Assembly: GCF_040939785.1 (NCBI RefSeq)
Contig: NZ_CP162553.1
Location: 1,736,001-1,800,000 of the forward strand
Length of the DNA: 64,000 bases
DNA from: Bradyrhizobium lupini
GTDB taxonomy: Bacteria > Pseudomonadota > Alphaproteobacteria > Rhizobiales > Xanthobacteraceae
Direction of reading: 5' to 3'
Shown piece after piece: positions 1 through 9,262 of the stretch. The notes under the pieces were generated by a model, which saw nothing but the letters and a program-made list of their open reading frames with translations, had not been told where the DNA came from and did no database searches. Each line of letters begins with the position of its first letter. Position 1 is the stretch's first letter. The position numbers were made by a program, and so were the translations under genes.

Positions 1-61
1 ATCACGGCATCCATCGGTGACTGAGAGAGTCTTTGCGCTCCCGCCCAATGCGGAGCGTCCT

Positions 62-256
62 ATGCAAGACACCACCAAGCGCACCATCCCTCTGAGCAAT
101 CGCCTTGCCCAATTGGCAGCCGAGGCTCGCCGTCGCGCAGAGATTGCCCCGCCCGGCGTTCAGCGGGAATCGCTGCTCAAGGCGGCGCGATTGAGTGAAA
201 CGGCCTCGCACATTCATGATTGGATAAGCCTGCCTGGCCCCAAAACCCCGAGGTAA
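62..256 (+). CDS. small hypothetical protein (64 aa)
   Basis: The ORF encodes a short, basic, mainly helical soluble protein with Ala/Arg-rich stretches and no signal peptide or membrane segment. An in-frame GTG at 17 could extend it by 15 residues, but the ATG at 62 follows a GGAG-like sequence and is the likelier start. I do not recognise a named domain. It resembles the many small helical orphan proteins of Bradyrhizobium genomes. No neighbour suggests a function, and the window edge cuts off the upstream context. Confidence 0.55.
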   Translation: MQDTTKRTIPLSNRLAQLAAEARRRAEIAPPGVQRESLLKAARLSETASHIHDWISLPGPKTPR

Positions 257-434
257 TGGCAAGCAAACCTTGTCGACCGCCTGTTCACGTCGAGCGACGA
301 TCCGGGCCAAGGGCGGCATCCGCCTTCAAATCGCACTTCAAATATAAGTTGTATGAAATGAACTATATTTCATTTTGGTTGTTATAACAGCGTCCCCAAA
401 CGAAACGGGGCGGTCAACAGCCAAAGCAGCCCAA

Positions 435-686
435 ATGATGAAATCTCTTGTCGCGTTCGCGATGTTCGCGCTCCTCGGAGTGTCCGTAATGGTGCTGCCC
501 GGTTTTGCTCCGCAAGTAAAAGCGCGCGAAACCGTTGCTTTGGCGAAGGCGGACCGGCTGGCGAGCCTTCCGGTGGCGCGGAATTGCCTGGGCCAGGTCT
601 GGCCGGACTTCGAAGCATCGTGTCTGCGCCGGGGTGAATCCGATGTCAGGGTTCATGAAGCTCGTTTGGTGACGGCTCGCCGCTAG
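435..686 (+). CDS. small exported protein (about 83 aa)
   Basis: The N-terminus is a clear Sec-type signal peptide: MMKS, then about 20 hydrophobic residues, then an Ala-rich region before KARE. The mature part is about 55 residues with two cysteines (in NCLGQ and SCLRR), which could form a disulfide in the periplasm. An upstream in-frame start at 375 exists, but it would place the signal peptide 20 residues inside the protein, so the tandem ATG at 435/438 is preferred. I recognise no family. The next gene starts 60 nt downstream on the same strand. Confidence 0.6.
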   Translation: MMKSLVAFAMFALLGVSVMVLPGFAPQVKARETVALAKADRLASLPVARNCLGQVWPDFEASCLRRGESDVRVHEARLVTARR

Positions 687-747
687 ACCAACCATCGCAA
701 AGCGCCGGCCGAGCTTGTCGGATGATCCAGGAAAGTGTCGTGCACAG

Positions 748-1914
748 ATGTCAACGCCCCCAACCTCCTTGCCGAACGTTCTCGTCGTCGAAGACGAGAT
801 GATCCTGCGCATGCGCGCGGTCGATATCGTAGAGGATGCAGGCTTCTGCCCTGTGGAGGCCGTCAACGCCGACGAAGCCATCTCGATCCTCGAGTCGCGG
901 TCGGACATCTCGCTTCTGTTCAGCGACATCCAGATGCCCGGGACCATGGACGGCCTGAAGCTGGCCCACGCGGTGCACGATCGCTGGCCTGCCATCAAGA
1001 TCGTACTGGTCTCCGGTCAGGTAAAGCCGTCTGAAACCGAAACGCCGGCGGACAGCCGCTTCTTTCGCAAGCCGCTCGCCGTCGACGAAATGATCTCGCA
1101 GTTGCAGACGATGATCGGAGCGGGCGCGCTAAAAATCCTTCCGACCACAACGGATCCCGGGGAAAACCTTGGGGTTGCCCGATCGCCACAGGAATCGGTT
1201 CTGGTGGCGGAGAACGACAATCTGCGCCTGTTGCTGGAACAGGCCGACACCGACGCCAAGGTCCTGCTCGCTCAAGCCGGCATCGAAGCCCACGAACGCG
1301 AGGCGGCCGACAAGTTGCAAAAGCTCATCCTCGGAGAGCTGCATCATCGCATCAAGAATACGCTTGCGACGGTGAGCGCAATCGCAGCCCAGAGCTTCCG
1401 GGCCGCAATCAATCTCGAGCAAGGCCAAAAAGCCATGGATGGCCGCTTGCTGGCGTTGGGGCGCGCCCACGACCTGTTGATACAGGTCAGCTGGTCCAAT
1501 GCGAGCCTCACTCATACCCTGAGCGGCGCCACCGATCCCTATGACGGTCAGGGAGGTCGACGATTCCATTTCAATGGGCCGGATCTCCGGATCACATCCG
1601 GTGCCGTGATAGCGCTCGCGATGACGTTCAACGAGCTCTGCACCAACACGACGAAGTTCGGCGCACTGTCCAGTTCCTCCGGACATGTCGAGATCGCATG
1701 GACGGTGGACGAGATCGAGCAAAGGCTGCGCCTGAAGTGGAGCGAAAGCGGCGGCCCCGTGGTGGCGCCGCCGACACGACGGAGCTACGGCACCCGGATG
1801 ATCGAGTCGCTCGGCCAGCAACTGAACGGACAGGTGCGGCTGGCCTACGAACCGTCCGGATTTGTCTATCAGCTGGATGTACCGCTGAAGTCGGTGATGG
1901 CGTCGAACGCCTGA
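748..1914 (+). CDS. response regulator-HWE histidine kinase hybrid
   Basis: This is a cytoplasmic two-domain signalling protein of 388 aa. Residues 10-125 form a receiver domain: VVEDE acidic pocket, phospho-acceptor D60 in SDIQMPG, and conserved Lys in RKPL near 109. A linker helix follows, then an HWE/HisKA_2 kinase with ELHHRIKNT at 197-205 (phospho-His about H200), an N box FNELCTNTTKFG near 293-304 and a C-terminal SYGTRMIESLG ATP-lid region. HWE kinases often act on PhyR or on single-domain receivers. An upstream TTG at 715 is possible, but ATG 748 starts just before the receiver. There is no sensor domain, so input probably arrives by phosphorylation of the receiver. Confidence 0.9.
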   Translation: MSTPPTSLPNVLVVEDEMILRMRAVDIVEDAGFCPVEAVNADEAISILESRSDISLLFSDIQMPGTMDGLKLAHAVHDRWPAIKIVLVSGQVKPSETETPADSRFFRKPLAVDEMISQLQTMIGAGALKILPTTTDPGENLGVARSPQESVLVAENDNLRLLLEQADTDAKVLLAQAGIEAHEREAADKLQKLILGELHHRIKNTLATVSAIAAQSFRAAINLEQGQKAMDGRLLALGRAHDLLIQVSWSNASLTHTLSGATDPYDGQGGRRFHFNGPDLRITSGAVIALAMTFNELCTNTTKFGALSSSSGHVEIAWTVDEIEQRLRLKWSESGGPVVAPPTRRSYGTRMIESLGQQLNGQVRLAYEPSGFVYQLDVPLKSVMASNA

Positions 1915-1958
1915 ATTCTGCTCACCAGGCTGACGGCGGCGGACATCCGAGGATGACC

Positions 1959-3149
1959 TCAGGCCATCACCACCGGCGTCTCCTCCGTCAGCCCGTACAC
2001 GCGCTGCGCCTTGGAAAAGCCCGCGATCGGGAATTCGCCGAGCTCGTGCCAGTCGTGGTGGCAGACATTGGCGAAGCCTTCTGAGGCCACGACGGTCCGC
2101 CCCAGGCGACCCGTGATCTTCTCCAGCCGCGCAGCAAGATTGACCGCGGGGCCAATGCAGGTGAAGTCGAGGCGGTTGCCGCCGCCAATATTGCCGTAGA
2201 GGATGTTGCCGACGTGGAGCGCCACGCCGAAGCGGAAGCGCTCGACGACGTCGCCGACAGGATATGCGAGCGCCTCGACACTGGCGCGAGATTCGCGCGC
2301 TGCCTCCAGCACCCGCGTGCAGACATGCGCGGCATCGCCGACATATTCGTCGATCGGGAATACCGCGAGCAGGCCGTCGCCCATGAATTTCAGCACCTCG
2401 CCGCCATGGCCGCGGATCGCGGCAACCTGGCAGTCGAAATAATGGTTGAGGATCTCGACCACGGTCTCGGCCGGCAGCCGGTCCGACAGCGCCGTGAAGC
2501 CGCGCAGATCGGAGAGCCAGATCGCAGCCTGCATGGTGTCGTTGTGGCCGCGGCGGATCTGACCGCCAAGGATGCGCGCGCCGGCACGATTGCCGACATA
2601 GGTGTCGAGCAGCATCTCGGCGGTGCGGCGCAGGCTGATGATCTCGGTGATGCGCGCGAGCGGCTTGACGATGGTGTGAATCGCCGCGATGTGTTCATCG
2701 GTGAAGCCGCCTGGATGGCGCGTTGTCCAGCTCGTCGCGTGGACCGAGCCGTCGAGAAACTGCATTGGCGTCGCGACGTAGTCGGTTACGCCTTCGGCAC
2801 GCATATCGTCGAAAAAAGGGAAATGCTTGCTGCCGGGATCGTCCATGCGTCCCCGCACCTCAAGTCCCTGCTCGAACACGACCCGCAGCGGACTTCTGGC
2901 GAATTCCGGCGTCTCCAGGATCTCGAAATCGACCGTGCCGATCTCGACCTCCTCGCCTTCCCGCCAGATGAAGTTGCGACCGAAAATTTCGGGATGCAGC
3001 GTGCGGATGAAGATGCCGAACCGCCATAGCGGCAGACCGGCTGCAACCATCCGTTCGCAGGCTTCGGCCGTCATCTCGGCCGGGGCCTTCGACGACCAGG
3101 CGCCGTCGATCAGCCAGTTGGTGATACGTTGGAGCTCGGAGCTTTCCAT
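1959..3149 (-). CDS. class III adenylate/guanylate cyclase
   Basis: This soluble cyclase has 396 aa. The N-terminal ~190 residues form a conserved region without a clear named domain, seen in rhizobial cyclases. The C-terminal half is a class III catalytic domain. Metal-binding aspartates are visible in WLSDLRGFTALSD and in KFMGDGLLAVF, and the substrate-binding end is IGPAVNLAARLE. It would convert ATP to cAMP (or GTP to cGMP) and pyrophosphate; the substrate cannot be settled by eye. No transmembrane segment or receiver is present. It is convergent with the REC-HWE kinase. Bradyrhizobium genomes carry many paralogues, so the physiological role is unknown. Confidence 0.9.
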   Translation of the reverse strand: MESSELQRITNWLIDGAWSSKAPAEMTAEACERMVAAGLPLWRFGIFIRTLHPEIFGRNFIWREGEEVEIGTVDFEILETPEFARSPLRVVFEQGLEVRGRMDDPGSKHFPFFDDMRAEGVTDYVATPMQFLDGSVHATSWTTRHPGGFTDEHIAAIHTIVKPLARITEIISLRRTAEMLLDTYVGNRAGARILGGQIRRGHNDTMQAAIWLSDLRGFTALSDRLPAETVVEILNHYFDCQVAAIRGHGGEVLKFMGDGLLAVFPIDEYVGDAAHVCTRVLEAARESRASVEALAYPVGDVVERFRFGVALHVGNILYGNIGGGNRLDFTCIGPAVNLAARLEKITGRLGRTVVASEGFANVCHHDWHELGEFPIAGFSKAQRVYGLTEETPVVMA

Positions 3150-3229
3150 GCGCGCATTTGCGGACGAAGTTGTGGGATCGTCAAGCTGCGCGGTGGACTA
3201 GTGGCGCGATACAAGCGCCCTGCGGAACG

Positions 3230-4318
3230 CTAGCGCCCGACCTGGCCGCGGTCGCGCAGGAAATGATCCGCCAACACGCAGGCCATCATGGCTTCGCCGA
3301 CGGGGACGGCGCGGATGCCGACGCAGGGATCGTGGCGGCCCTTGGTCATGATCTCGGTGTCGGCGCCGTTGCGATCGACGGTGAGACGCGGCTGCAGGAT
3401 CGACGAGGTCGGCTTGACGGCGAAACGCACCACCACCGGCTGCCCCGTGGAGATGCCGCCCAGCACGCCACCAGCGTGGTTGGACAGAAAACGCGTGCCG
3501 TCATTGCCCGTGCGCATCTCGTCGGCATTCTCTTCCCCGGTGAGTTCGGCCGCGCCGAAGCCGGCGCCGATCTCGACGCCCTTCACCGCATTGATGCTCA
3601 TCATTGCGGCGGCGAGCTCGGCATCGAGCTTGGCGTAGATCGGGGCGCCAAGGCCAGCCGGCACACCTTCGGCGACGACCTCGATCACCGCGCCGATCGA
3701 GGAGCCGCTCTTGCGGATGCCGTCGAGATAGGTCTCGAAGAACGCGGCCTTGTCCTTGTCCGGACAGAAGAACGGGTTTTTCGCGATCTCGTCCCAGTCC
3801 CATTTCGCGCGGTCGATCTTGTGTGGCCCCATCTGCACCAGCGCGCCGCGCACCTTCACATCGGGCAGCACCTTTCGAGCGATCGCGCCGGCGGCGACGC
3901 GCGTCGCGGTCTCGCGCGCCGAGGAGCGGCCGCCGCCGCGATAGTCGCGCAGGCCGTACTTCGCTTCATAGGTAAAGTCAGCGTGGCCAGGCCGAAACTT
4001 GTCCTTGATCTCGGAATAGTCTTTTGAGCGCTGGTCGGTGTTCTCGATCAGGAGCCCGATCGGCGTGCCCGTCGTCACCTGCACGCCGGTCTCCGGATGC
4101 GCCATCACGCCGGAGAGGATCTTGACCTGGTCCGGCTCCTGACGCTGGGTCGTGAAGCGCGACTGGCCGGGTCGGCGGCGATCAAGATCACCCTGGATGT
4201 CGGCCTCGACGAGCGGGATCATGGGCGGGCAGCCGTCGACCACGCAGCCGATCGCCACCCCATGGCTCTCGCCGAAGGTCGTGACGCGGAACATGTGGCC
4301 GAAGGTGTTGAAGGACAT
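3230..4318 (-). CDS. aroC: chorismate synthase
   Basis: AroC catalyses the last step of the shikimate pathway, converting 5-enolpyruvylshikimate-3-phosphate to chorismate with reduced FMN as cofactor. The 362-aa length is normal. Family signatures are clear: the N-terminal [20 protein letters not shown], the central [19 protein letters not shown], and the C-terminal [15 protein letters not shown]. It lies alone on the minus strand, followed by the cyclase start region and preceded by a short palindromic repeat, so it is probably monocistronic. Confidence 0.97.
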   Translation of the reverse strand: MSFNTFGHMFRVTTFGESHGVAIGCVVDGCPPMIPLVEADIQGDLDRRRPGQSRFTTQRQEPDQVKILSGVMAHPETGVQVTTGTPIGLLIENTDQRSKDYSEIKDKFRPGHADFTYEAKYGLRDYRGGGRSSARETATRVAAGAIARKVLPDVKVRGALVQMGPHKIDRAKWDWDEIAKNPFFCPDKDKAAFFETYLDGIRKSGSSIGAVIEVVAEGVPAGLGAPIYAKLDAELAAAMMSINAVKGVEIGAGFGAAELTGEENADEMRTGNDGTRFLSNHAGGVLGGISTGQPVVVRFAVKPTSSILQPRLTVDRNGADTEIMTKGRHDPCVGIRAVPVGEAMMACVLADHFLRDRGQVGR

Positions 4319-4383
4319 CCGTATCTAGCTCGTAAGTCAGTGCTGACTTAACTCGCCCTGAAATTGGGGTCAAATGCCTACAC

Positions 4384-4456
4384 GGTCGTCATGGCCGGGC
4401 TTGTCCCGCCATCCACGTTCTTGGCCCACAAGCGCAAAAGGGCGCCCCGGGCATGA
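4384..4456. repeat. intergenic palindromic repeat, GTCATGGCCGGGCTTG family
   Basis: The left edge reads GTCATGGCCGGGCTTGTCCC and the right edge is the inverted GGGCATGAC, with a variable centre containing CCATCCACGTTCTT. The same core occurs near 16342-16461 and 18379-18466. These are short non-coding dispersed palindromes like those widespread in Bradyrhizobium intergenic regions. Confidence 0.7.
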
Positions 4457-4483
4457 CGGCGCAGGACGCGCAAGCGAACCGGC

Positions 4484-5083
4484 TTAACTAAACTTCTCCA
4501 ACCGCCCGTCGCGGAACACGTAGACGGCGCCCTGCTCGATATAAAGTTCGGCGGCGCTCGCCGGCGTCTCCAGGCCGAGTGAAACCATCAGGGCCCGGCA
4601 GGTCCCACCATGGGCGACCGCGACGGTGTCGGTCCGGAGTTGGTCGTACCAAGCGCGCACGCGGACCTGCACATCGGCGTAGGTCTCTCCGCCCGCGGGG
4701 CCCACCGTCCATTTGTCGGCGAGGCGCCGGGCGTAGATGTCGGGATCGGAGGCCTCGCTCTCGGCCAGCGTCAGTCCCTCCCAGGTGCCGTAGCCGATCT
4801 CACGCAGGCGATCGTCGAGCGTATAGCCCGCAGTCGGCAGTTCGAGCTTGCTCCGCGCCAGTTCCATGGTCTCTCGTGCGCGGCCAAGCGGACTCGACAC
4901 GTAGGGTAATGCGGCCTTGTCGCGGTCCTCGCGCTTGAAGAGATCGGCGAGAATGCCGCCGGCCTGCACCGCCTGACCGCGACCGCGTGCGTTCAGCGGA
5001 ATGTCCTTGATGCCCTGAAGCCTCCCGAGCGCATTCCACTCGGTCTCGCCGTGGCGAAGGTAATAGATCGTGGGGACGGGCAT
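4484..5083 (-). CDS. histidine phosphatase family protein (phosphoglycerate mutase-like)
   Basis: The 199-aa protein starts at ATG 5083 (MPVPTIYYLRHGETEWN). The RHGETEWN motif near residues 10-17 holds the catalytic His that becomes phosphorylated. A second catalytic His lies in VAVAHGGTCRALM in the C-terminal half, and SSPLGRARETM gives the conserved Arg. The fold covers cofactor-dependent phosphoglycerate mutases, alpha-ribazole phosphatases and general phosphatases, and the substrate is not evident. It begins 14 nt after the fabI stop on the same strand, so the two are probably co-transcribed. Confidence 0.88.
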   Translation of the reverse strand: MPVPTIYYLRHGETEWNALGRLQGIKDIPLNARGRGQAVQAGGILADLFKREDRDKAALPYVSSPLGRARETMELARSKLELPTAGYTLDDRLREIGYGTWEGLTLAESEASDPDIYARRLADKWTVGPAGGETYADVQVRVRAWYDQLRTDTVAVAHGGTCRALMVSLGLETPASAAELYIEQGAVYVFRDGRLEKFS

Positions 5084-5097
5084 TGCTGGGTGAAAAG

Positions 5098-5913
5098 TTA
5101 GTCCTTCCCGCCGAACGAAATGTCCGGCGCGTCCGGGCGCTTCATGCCGAGCACGTGATAGCCGGAATCGACGTGGTGCACCTCGCCGGTGACGCCGCGC
5201 GAGAGGTCGGAGAGGAAATACAGCGCGCTGCCGCCGACGTCTTCCGTGGAGACGTTGCGCCGCAGCGGTGCGTTGGCCTCGTTCCACTTCAGGATATATC
5301 TGAAATCGCCGATGCCGGACGCCGCGAGGGTCTTGATCGGCCCCGCGGAGATCGCGTTGACGCGGATATTCTTCTCACCGAGATCGACGGCGAGATAACG
5401 CACGCTCGCTTCGAGCGCCGCTTTCGCGACGCCCATGACGTTGTAATGCGGCATCCACTTCTCGGCGCCGTAATAGCTGAGCGTGATGAGCGAGCCACCG
5501 TCGGTCATCAGCTTCTCGGCGCGCTGCGCCACCGCCGTGAACGAATAGCAGGAGATCAGCAGGGATTTCGAAAAATTCTCCTGCGTGGTGTCGACGTAGC
5601 GGCCGTCGAGTTGCTCGCCATAGGCGATCGCATGCACCAGAAAGTCGATCTTGCCCCACTTCTCCTTCAGCACCGCGAAGGCCGCATCGATGGTCGCAGC
5701 ATCGGTGACGTCGCAATGGCCGAGCACGAGCCCGCCGATCTCGGCGGCGAGCGGCTCGACGCGCTTCTTCAGCGCATCGCCCTGATAGGTGAAGGCAAGC
5801 TCCGCGCCGGCCGCGTGGCATGCCTTGGCAATGCCCCAGGCGATCGAGCGGTTGTTGGCAACGCCGAGGACCACGCCCCGCTTGCCCTGCATCAGACCTG
5901 AATTCTGCGCCAT
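5098..5913 (-). CDS. fabI: enoyl-[acyl-carrier-protein] reductase (NADH)
   Basis: FabI reduces trans-2-enoyl-ACP to acyl-ACP with NADH, the last step of each fatty-acid elongation cycle. The 271-aa SDR protein starts at ATG 5913 (MAQNSGLMQGKRG). It has the FabI-type nucleotide loop GVANNRSIAWGIA and the catalytic Tyr-x6-Lys in SYYGAEKWMPHYNVMGVAKA. The usual FabI helix NAISAGPIKTLAASGI follows, and the C-terminus is DISFGGKD. It is upstream of and probably co-transcribed with the histidine phosphatase. An upstream in-frame ATG at 5958 would add 15 residues not typical of the family. Confidence 0.96.
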   Translation of the reverse strand: MAQNSGLMQGKRGVVLGVANNRSIAWGIAKACHAAGAELAFTYQGDALKKRVEPLAAEIGGLVLGHCDVTDAATIDAAFAVLKEKWGKIDFLVHAIAYGEQLDGRYVDTTQENFSKSLLISCYSFTAVAQRAEKLMTDGGSLITLSYYGAEKWMPHYNVMGVAKAALEASVRYLAVDLGEKNIRVNAISAGPIKTLAASGIGDFRYILKWNEANAPLRRNVSTEDVGGSALYFLSDLSRGVTGEVHHVDSGYHVLGMKRPDAPDISFGGKD

Positions 5914-6085
5914 TTTGCTAACGTCCCGTCGAGCTCCCGGTGAGGTTTGGAGGTACACCAGCCCTCCGTTGCGGTACAGTCCTAATACGCGGCGTTAACG
6001 CTGTTTCAAGCGCCGGAATAGCCGTTCCGCTCGGGTGTTATGATCGTTGTGGCGCTCGCGCCGACATCAGGACGTCAAGACCGCA

Positions 6086-6574
6086 ATGAGTGCGTTTCGC
6101 CAGAGTGTTGAAGCCATGATCCCGGCGTTGCGCCGCTACGCCCGCGCGCTCACGCGCGAGGCGGATGCGGCCGACGATCTGGTGCAGGATACGCTGGTGC
6201 GGGCGCTGCGTTCGGAGCGTCTGTTCCTCGGAGGCGACGTCAGGAGCTGGCTCTATACGATCCTGACCAACCTCAACAAGAACCGGCGGCGTTCGCTGGC
6301 ACGACGGCCGCAATTCATGCAGCTGACGGAGAACAACCCGGATGCCAGCGGGACCGAAGCCGAAGGGCGCGATATCGAGAGGGCGCTGGCGACGCTCGTC
6401 GAGGAGCAACGCTCGGTGCTGCTCCTGGTGATGCTGGAGGGCATGAGCTACCGCGAGGTCGCCGACATCCAGGGCGTGCCGATCGGCACAGTGATGTCGC
6501 GCCTGGCACGCGCCCGCGCCCACGTCAAAGCCTCGCTGGAGGGCGAGCGCCCGGCGCTCAGGCGGGTGAAATGA
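6086..6574 (+). CDS. ECF-type RNA polymerase sigma factor
   Basis: The 162-aa sigma factor has only regions 2 and 4. Region 2 contains ADDLVQDTLVRAL and RSWLYTILTNLN, which bind core polymerase and the -10 element. Region 4 contains the helix-turn-helix GMSYREVADIQGVPIGTVMSR, which binds the -35 element. The ATG at 6086 fits the family N-terminus better than an upstream TTG at 6047. The downstream anti-sigma gene marks it as a conventional ECF pair, and its sequence does not look like EcfG. No promoter recognised by it can be named from this window. Confidence 0.92.
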   Translation: MSAFRQSVEAMIPALRRYARALTREADAADDLVQDTLVRALRSERLFLGGDVRSWLYTILTNLNKNRRRSLARRPQFMQLTENNPDASGTEAEGRDIERALATLVEEQRSVLLLVMLEGMSYREVADIQGVPIGTVMSRLARARAHVKASLEGERPALRRVK

Positions 6575-6684
6575 TGGCAGGATTGATGCATCGCGCCGGT
6601 CGTTTCTCCTGCATGGCGCGGAAAGCGGCGCAGTTGAACCACGAAGAACATTTTGGGCCGCAGAGCCAGAGACGATCGATATGA
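6571..6684 (+). CDS. possible 37-aa ORF bridging sigma and anti-sigma genes
   Basis: The ATG at 6571 overlaps the sigma factor stop as ATGA. The stop at 6682-6684 overlaps the anti-sigma start as ATGA. The frame is open for exactly the 106-nt spacer. The predicted peptide is basic (MMAGLMHRAG...QRRSI), has one Cys, and has no signal or membrane segment. Its role, if any, could be to couple translation of the sigma gene to that of its inhibitor. It could equally be a chance open frame, because a short spacer in GC-rich DNA is easily open. Confidence 0.35.
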   Translation: MMAGLMHRAGRFSCMARKAAQLNHEEHFGPQSQRRSI

Positions 6685-7451
6685 ACGACCGCAAGATCCC
6701 AGTGACCGAGGACGAACTGCACGCCTATGTTGACGGCGAGCTGCCGGCCGAGCGCCGCGCCGATGTCGAGGCCTGGCTTGCCGCGCAGCCCGAGGATGGC
6801 GAGCGCGTGCAGTCCTGGCGCGCCATGGCCGAGATGCTGCACGCCCGCTACGATTCCGTCGCCCAGGAGCCGGTGCCGGCGCGGCTCGAGCTCGAACGGC
6901 TGGAGCGCCGCCCGCGGCACTGGCTCTATGGCGCCGCCGCGGCTGTGCTGGTGGCCTTCATGGCCGGCGGCACCGCCGGCTGGCTGGCGCACGGTGCCGC
7001 CAACGCGCCCTCGACTTTCCAGAGCTTTACGACCGACGCACTCGACGCCCACCGCCTCTATGTCGTCGAGGTTCGCCATCCCGTCGAGGTCGGCGGCAAC
7101 GAGCGCGACCACCTCCAGGCCTGGCTGACCAGACGCTGCGGCTGGACCGTGTTTGCTCCGAACCTGGAGGCGAGTGGACTAAAGCTCGTCGGCGGCCGGC
7201 TCTTGCCGGGGCCGAACGGCCCGGCGTCGTTCCTGATGTATGAGGGCGCCTCGGGCGAGCGGTACACGATCTACACCGCCAAGACCGAGAATGGCGCGAC
7301 GCAGATGCGGTATGCCAGAACGGACAAGGACGGGGCGCTGTTCTGGTCGGAGCGCGGTGTCGGCTACGTCGTCAGCGGTGGCGGCGACCGGGACCGGCTG
7401 ACCAAAGTGGCGCAGGCGGTCTACGACCAAGCAGAGAAAAGCGGCACCTAG
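6681..7451 (+). CDS. membrane anti-sigma factor (RsiW/RskA-like)
   Basis: The N-terminal ~75 residues (ELHAYVDGELPAERRADVEAWL) match the anti-sigma domain that holds an ECF sigma factor at the inner membrane. One transmembrane segment is visible at about 83-103. A periplasmic domain of about 150 residues follows and contains one Cys near CGWTVFAP. The classical HxxxCxxC zinc motif of ZAS anti-sigma factors is absent. Its position just downstream of the sigma gene supports a cognate pair. Release might occur by proteolysis or by a redox change, but the sequence does not show which. Confidence 0.88.
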   Translation: MNDRKIPVTEDELHAYVDGELPAERRADVEAWLAAQPEDGERVQSWRAMAEMLHARYDSVAQEPVPARLELERLERRPRHWLYGAAAAVLVAFMAGGTAGWLAHGAANAPSTFQSFTTDALDAHRLYVVEVRHPVEVGGNERDHLQAWLTRRCGWTVFAPNLEASGLKLVGGRLLPGPNGPASFLMYEGASGERYTIYTAKTENGATQMRYARTDKDGALFWSERGVGYVVSGGGDRDRLTKVAQAVYDQAEKSGT

Positions 7452-7779
7452 ACAACCACGCAAACGCGGTGCCTCGATTCCGACATTGAAAATTTGGAAT
7501 GAAGACATCGGCGCGTCTCATTATCGCACCGGATGATCACGCGAAAATGAGCAGCGTTCGATCCGCCGATCGACGCGGGCGGCCTCGATTGGGGTTTTTG
7601 GTACCGCGCTGGTCCCCCTCTCGAGGCCGCACCTTTTTATCGGCTGCCCCGCCGGACAGCCGACACGTCGAGCACGTGAGCCAAGAAGGGCTACCACGCC
7701 TCGGGCATATGATGAGCATCATCTCGATGCACGACGCTCTCAGTCTTTAGGAGAACCCCTCACACTTTCCGGATCACAC
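7452..7779. other. intergenic region, 328 bp
   Basis: This stretch separates the anti-sigma gene from the convergent DnaJ-like gene. A weak inverted repeat (GGCACC...GGTGCC) lies just after the anti-sigma stop. An 83-codon ORF on the plus strand (7499-7750) is open, but it has no recognisable domain, is unusually Arg/Ser-rich and lacks a good ribosome-binding site, so I do not call it. No RNA gene was recognised. Confidence 0.5.
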
Positions 7780-8745
7780 TTAGCCAAGCCCGCTACGTGG
7801 ATTGTAGGGGCGCTGCTCCCGCCACTTTTCCATCAATGCTTCAAGCTCGGCGTCGTTCCCGTCCGGTAGCATAATCCTGACGGTGACGAAGAGATCCCCG
7901 GTTCCACCAGTTTTTGGCAATCCTTTGCCCTTGAGGCGGAAGGTCCGGCCGCTGGAGGTGTTTTGCGGAACCGAAAGCTCTACGGCATTGCCGAGGGTGG
8001 GCACGCGGACCTTGCCGCCAAGCACCGCCTCGTAGAGCGTGACCGGCAGGTCGATCCTGAGATCGGCGCCCTCGATCTTGAAGAACGGATGCTGCGCGAT
8101 GCCGATCGTGATCAGGAGATCGCCCGGCGGGTGGCCCTGAGCGCTCTCGCCCTGCCCCCGCAACCGGATCTGCTGGCCTTCGGTCACGCCGGCCGGAATC
8201 TTGACGTTGAGCTCCTTGCCGTTCGGCAGCCGGACGCGCTTCTCGCCGCCCTTCACCGCCTCCTCCAGCGAGACGGTCATGGCGACATTGACGTCGAGAT
8301 CGAGCCCGATCCCGCCGGTGTCGAATTCGAACTGGGCACCGCCGCCGGCCCCTGGGCGCGGACGCGGCCCTCCTCCGAACATGCTGTTGAGGATGTCCTC
8401 GAACGCGCCGCCGCCCGGACCAGGGCCCGCGCCGCCACCGCGGAACGTATAGCTCTCGAACCCGCCGGGACCCGCGCGCCCGCGCGGCCCACCGCCGCCG
8501 CCCGGAAAACCCTGGAAGCGCGGCTTGCCGTCGGCGTCGATCTCGCCGCGGTCGAATTGCTTGCGCTTGTCCTCGTCGCCGAGGATCTCATTGGCCGTAT
8601 TGAGCTCAGCGAAGCGCTCGGCCGCCTTCGGGTCGTTCTTGTTGCTGTCGGGATGGTGCTTCTTGGCAAGCTTGCGATAGGCGCTCTTGATCGCGGCAGC
8701 GTTGGCGCTCCGCGGCACCCCCAAGACCTCATAGGGGTCGCGCAT
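7780..8745 (-). CDS. DnaJ C-terminal domain protein (CbpA/DnaJ-like co-chaperone)
   Basis: The 321-aa protein has a J domain at residues 1-68 with the HPD triad at 31-33 ([10 protein letters not shown]), which stimulates DnaK ATPase. A Gly/Phe-rich linker (about 78-125) and two DnaJ_C substrate-binding domains follow ([16 protein letters not shown] to the C-terminus). The cysteine-rich zinc domain of true DnaJ is absent, which points to the type II/CbpA class. It is a cytoplasmic chaperone helper for client delivery to DnaK. It is a single gene, convergent with the anti-sigma gene. Confidence 0.93.
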   Translation of the reverse strand: MRDPYEVLGVPRSANAAAIKSAYRKLAKKHHPDSNKNDPKAAERFAELNTANEILGDEDKRKQFDRGEIDADGKPRFQGFPGGGGGPRGRAGPGGFESYTFRGGGAGPGPGGGAFEDILNSMFGGGPRPRPGAGGGAQFEFDTGGIGLDLDVNVAMTVSLEEAVKGGEKRVRLPNGKELNVKIPAGVTEGQQIRLRGQGESAQGHPPGDLLITIGIAQHPFFKIEGADLRIDLPVTLYEAVLGGKVRVPTLGNAVELSVPQNTSSGRTFRLKGKGLPKTGGTGDLFVTVRIMLPDGNDAELEALMEKWREQRPYNPRSGLG

Positions 8746-8854
8746 CCGTCACGTCTCCTTCAAGAAATCGAATTGTTCAAAGGGCTCCCCGCCCCAACTG
8801 AGCCTCATGTGGGGGGCGAGTGGTATTTTTGCAACTAGCCTGGTGAAGCGATTC

Positions 8855-9262
8855 CTAGCTCCGCCACGGCTTTAGCGTATGAATCTCCCAACTGCCACGG
8901 CTGCTTTGGCAGCCCGCGCCCTGGAGCCAGCTTTCGGTGCTGCCATTGACGTAGCTCGCCAGGAAGTCGCGGCACTTGCGGCCGTCCTCGGCGGCATAGG
9001 ATTGCGCGATCGGCGTGACCGAACCGCGCGCCCCGGTTTCCGGATTCTCCCAATGCTGGCTGGAATCCTTATCGTTCTTGCTGAGCACGTCGGAGGCGGC
9101 GTTGCGGGCAAAGGCGAGATCGGTCTCTGTCGGTGCCGCCACCCTGGCCGGCATTGCGATCGAGCCGGTAAGGTCGCTGTCATCGGCCTTGGCGTAGGCA
9201 CTCTTGTCGTTGCGGGAAAAGCTGCAACCGCCGGTGCCGAGTCCGATCAGAATGATCGTCAT
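8855..9262 (-). CDS. surface antigen-like lipoprotein (RT0821/Lpp0805-like)
   Basis: Starting at ATG 9262 gives a short hydrophobic leader ending at a candidate lipobox (GLGTGGC), so the mature protein would be a lipid-anchored envelope protein of about 120 aa. The C-terminal half (CRDFLASYVNGSTESWLQG...GSWEI) resembles the RT0821/Lpp0805 surface protein family, related to 17-kDa antigens. The frame is open further upstream to 9418, but that extension has no signal-like features and overlaps pdxH on the opposite strand. The family assignment is from memory and moderate. Confidence 0.7.
   Translation of the reverse strand: MTIILIGLGTGGCSFSRNDKSAYAKADDSDLTGSIAMPARVAAPTETDLAFARNAASDVLSKNDKDSSQHWENPETGARGSVTPIAQSYAAEDGRKCRDFLASYVNGSTESWLQGAGCQSSRGSWEIHTLKPWRS

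Noticed and set aside
6086..6574. Identification of the ECF sigma factor as EcfG itself
   Set aside because: EcfG is normally next to nepR/phyR and differs in region 2 and 4 sequence. This gene is paired with a membrane anti-sigma factor.
7499..7750. 83-codon plus-strand ORF after the anti-sigma gene
   Set aside because: Arg/Ser-rich composition, no ribosome-binding site and no domain. Probably chance in GC-rich DNA.
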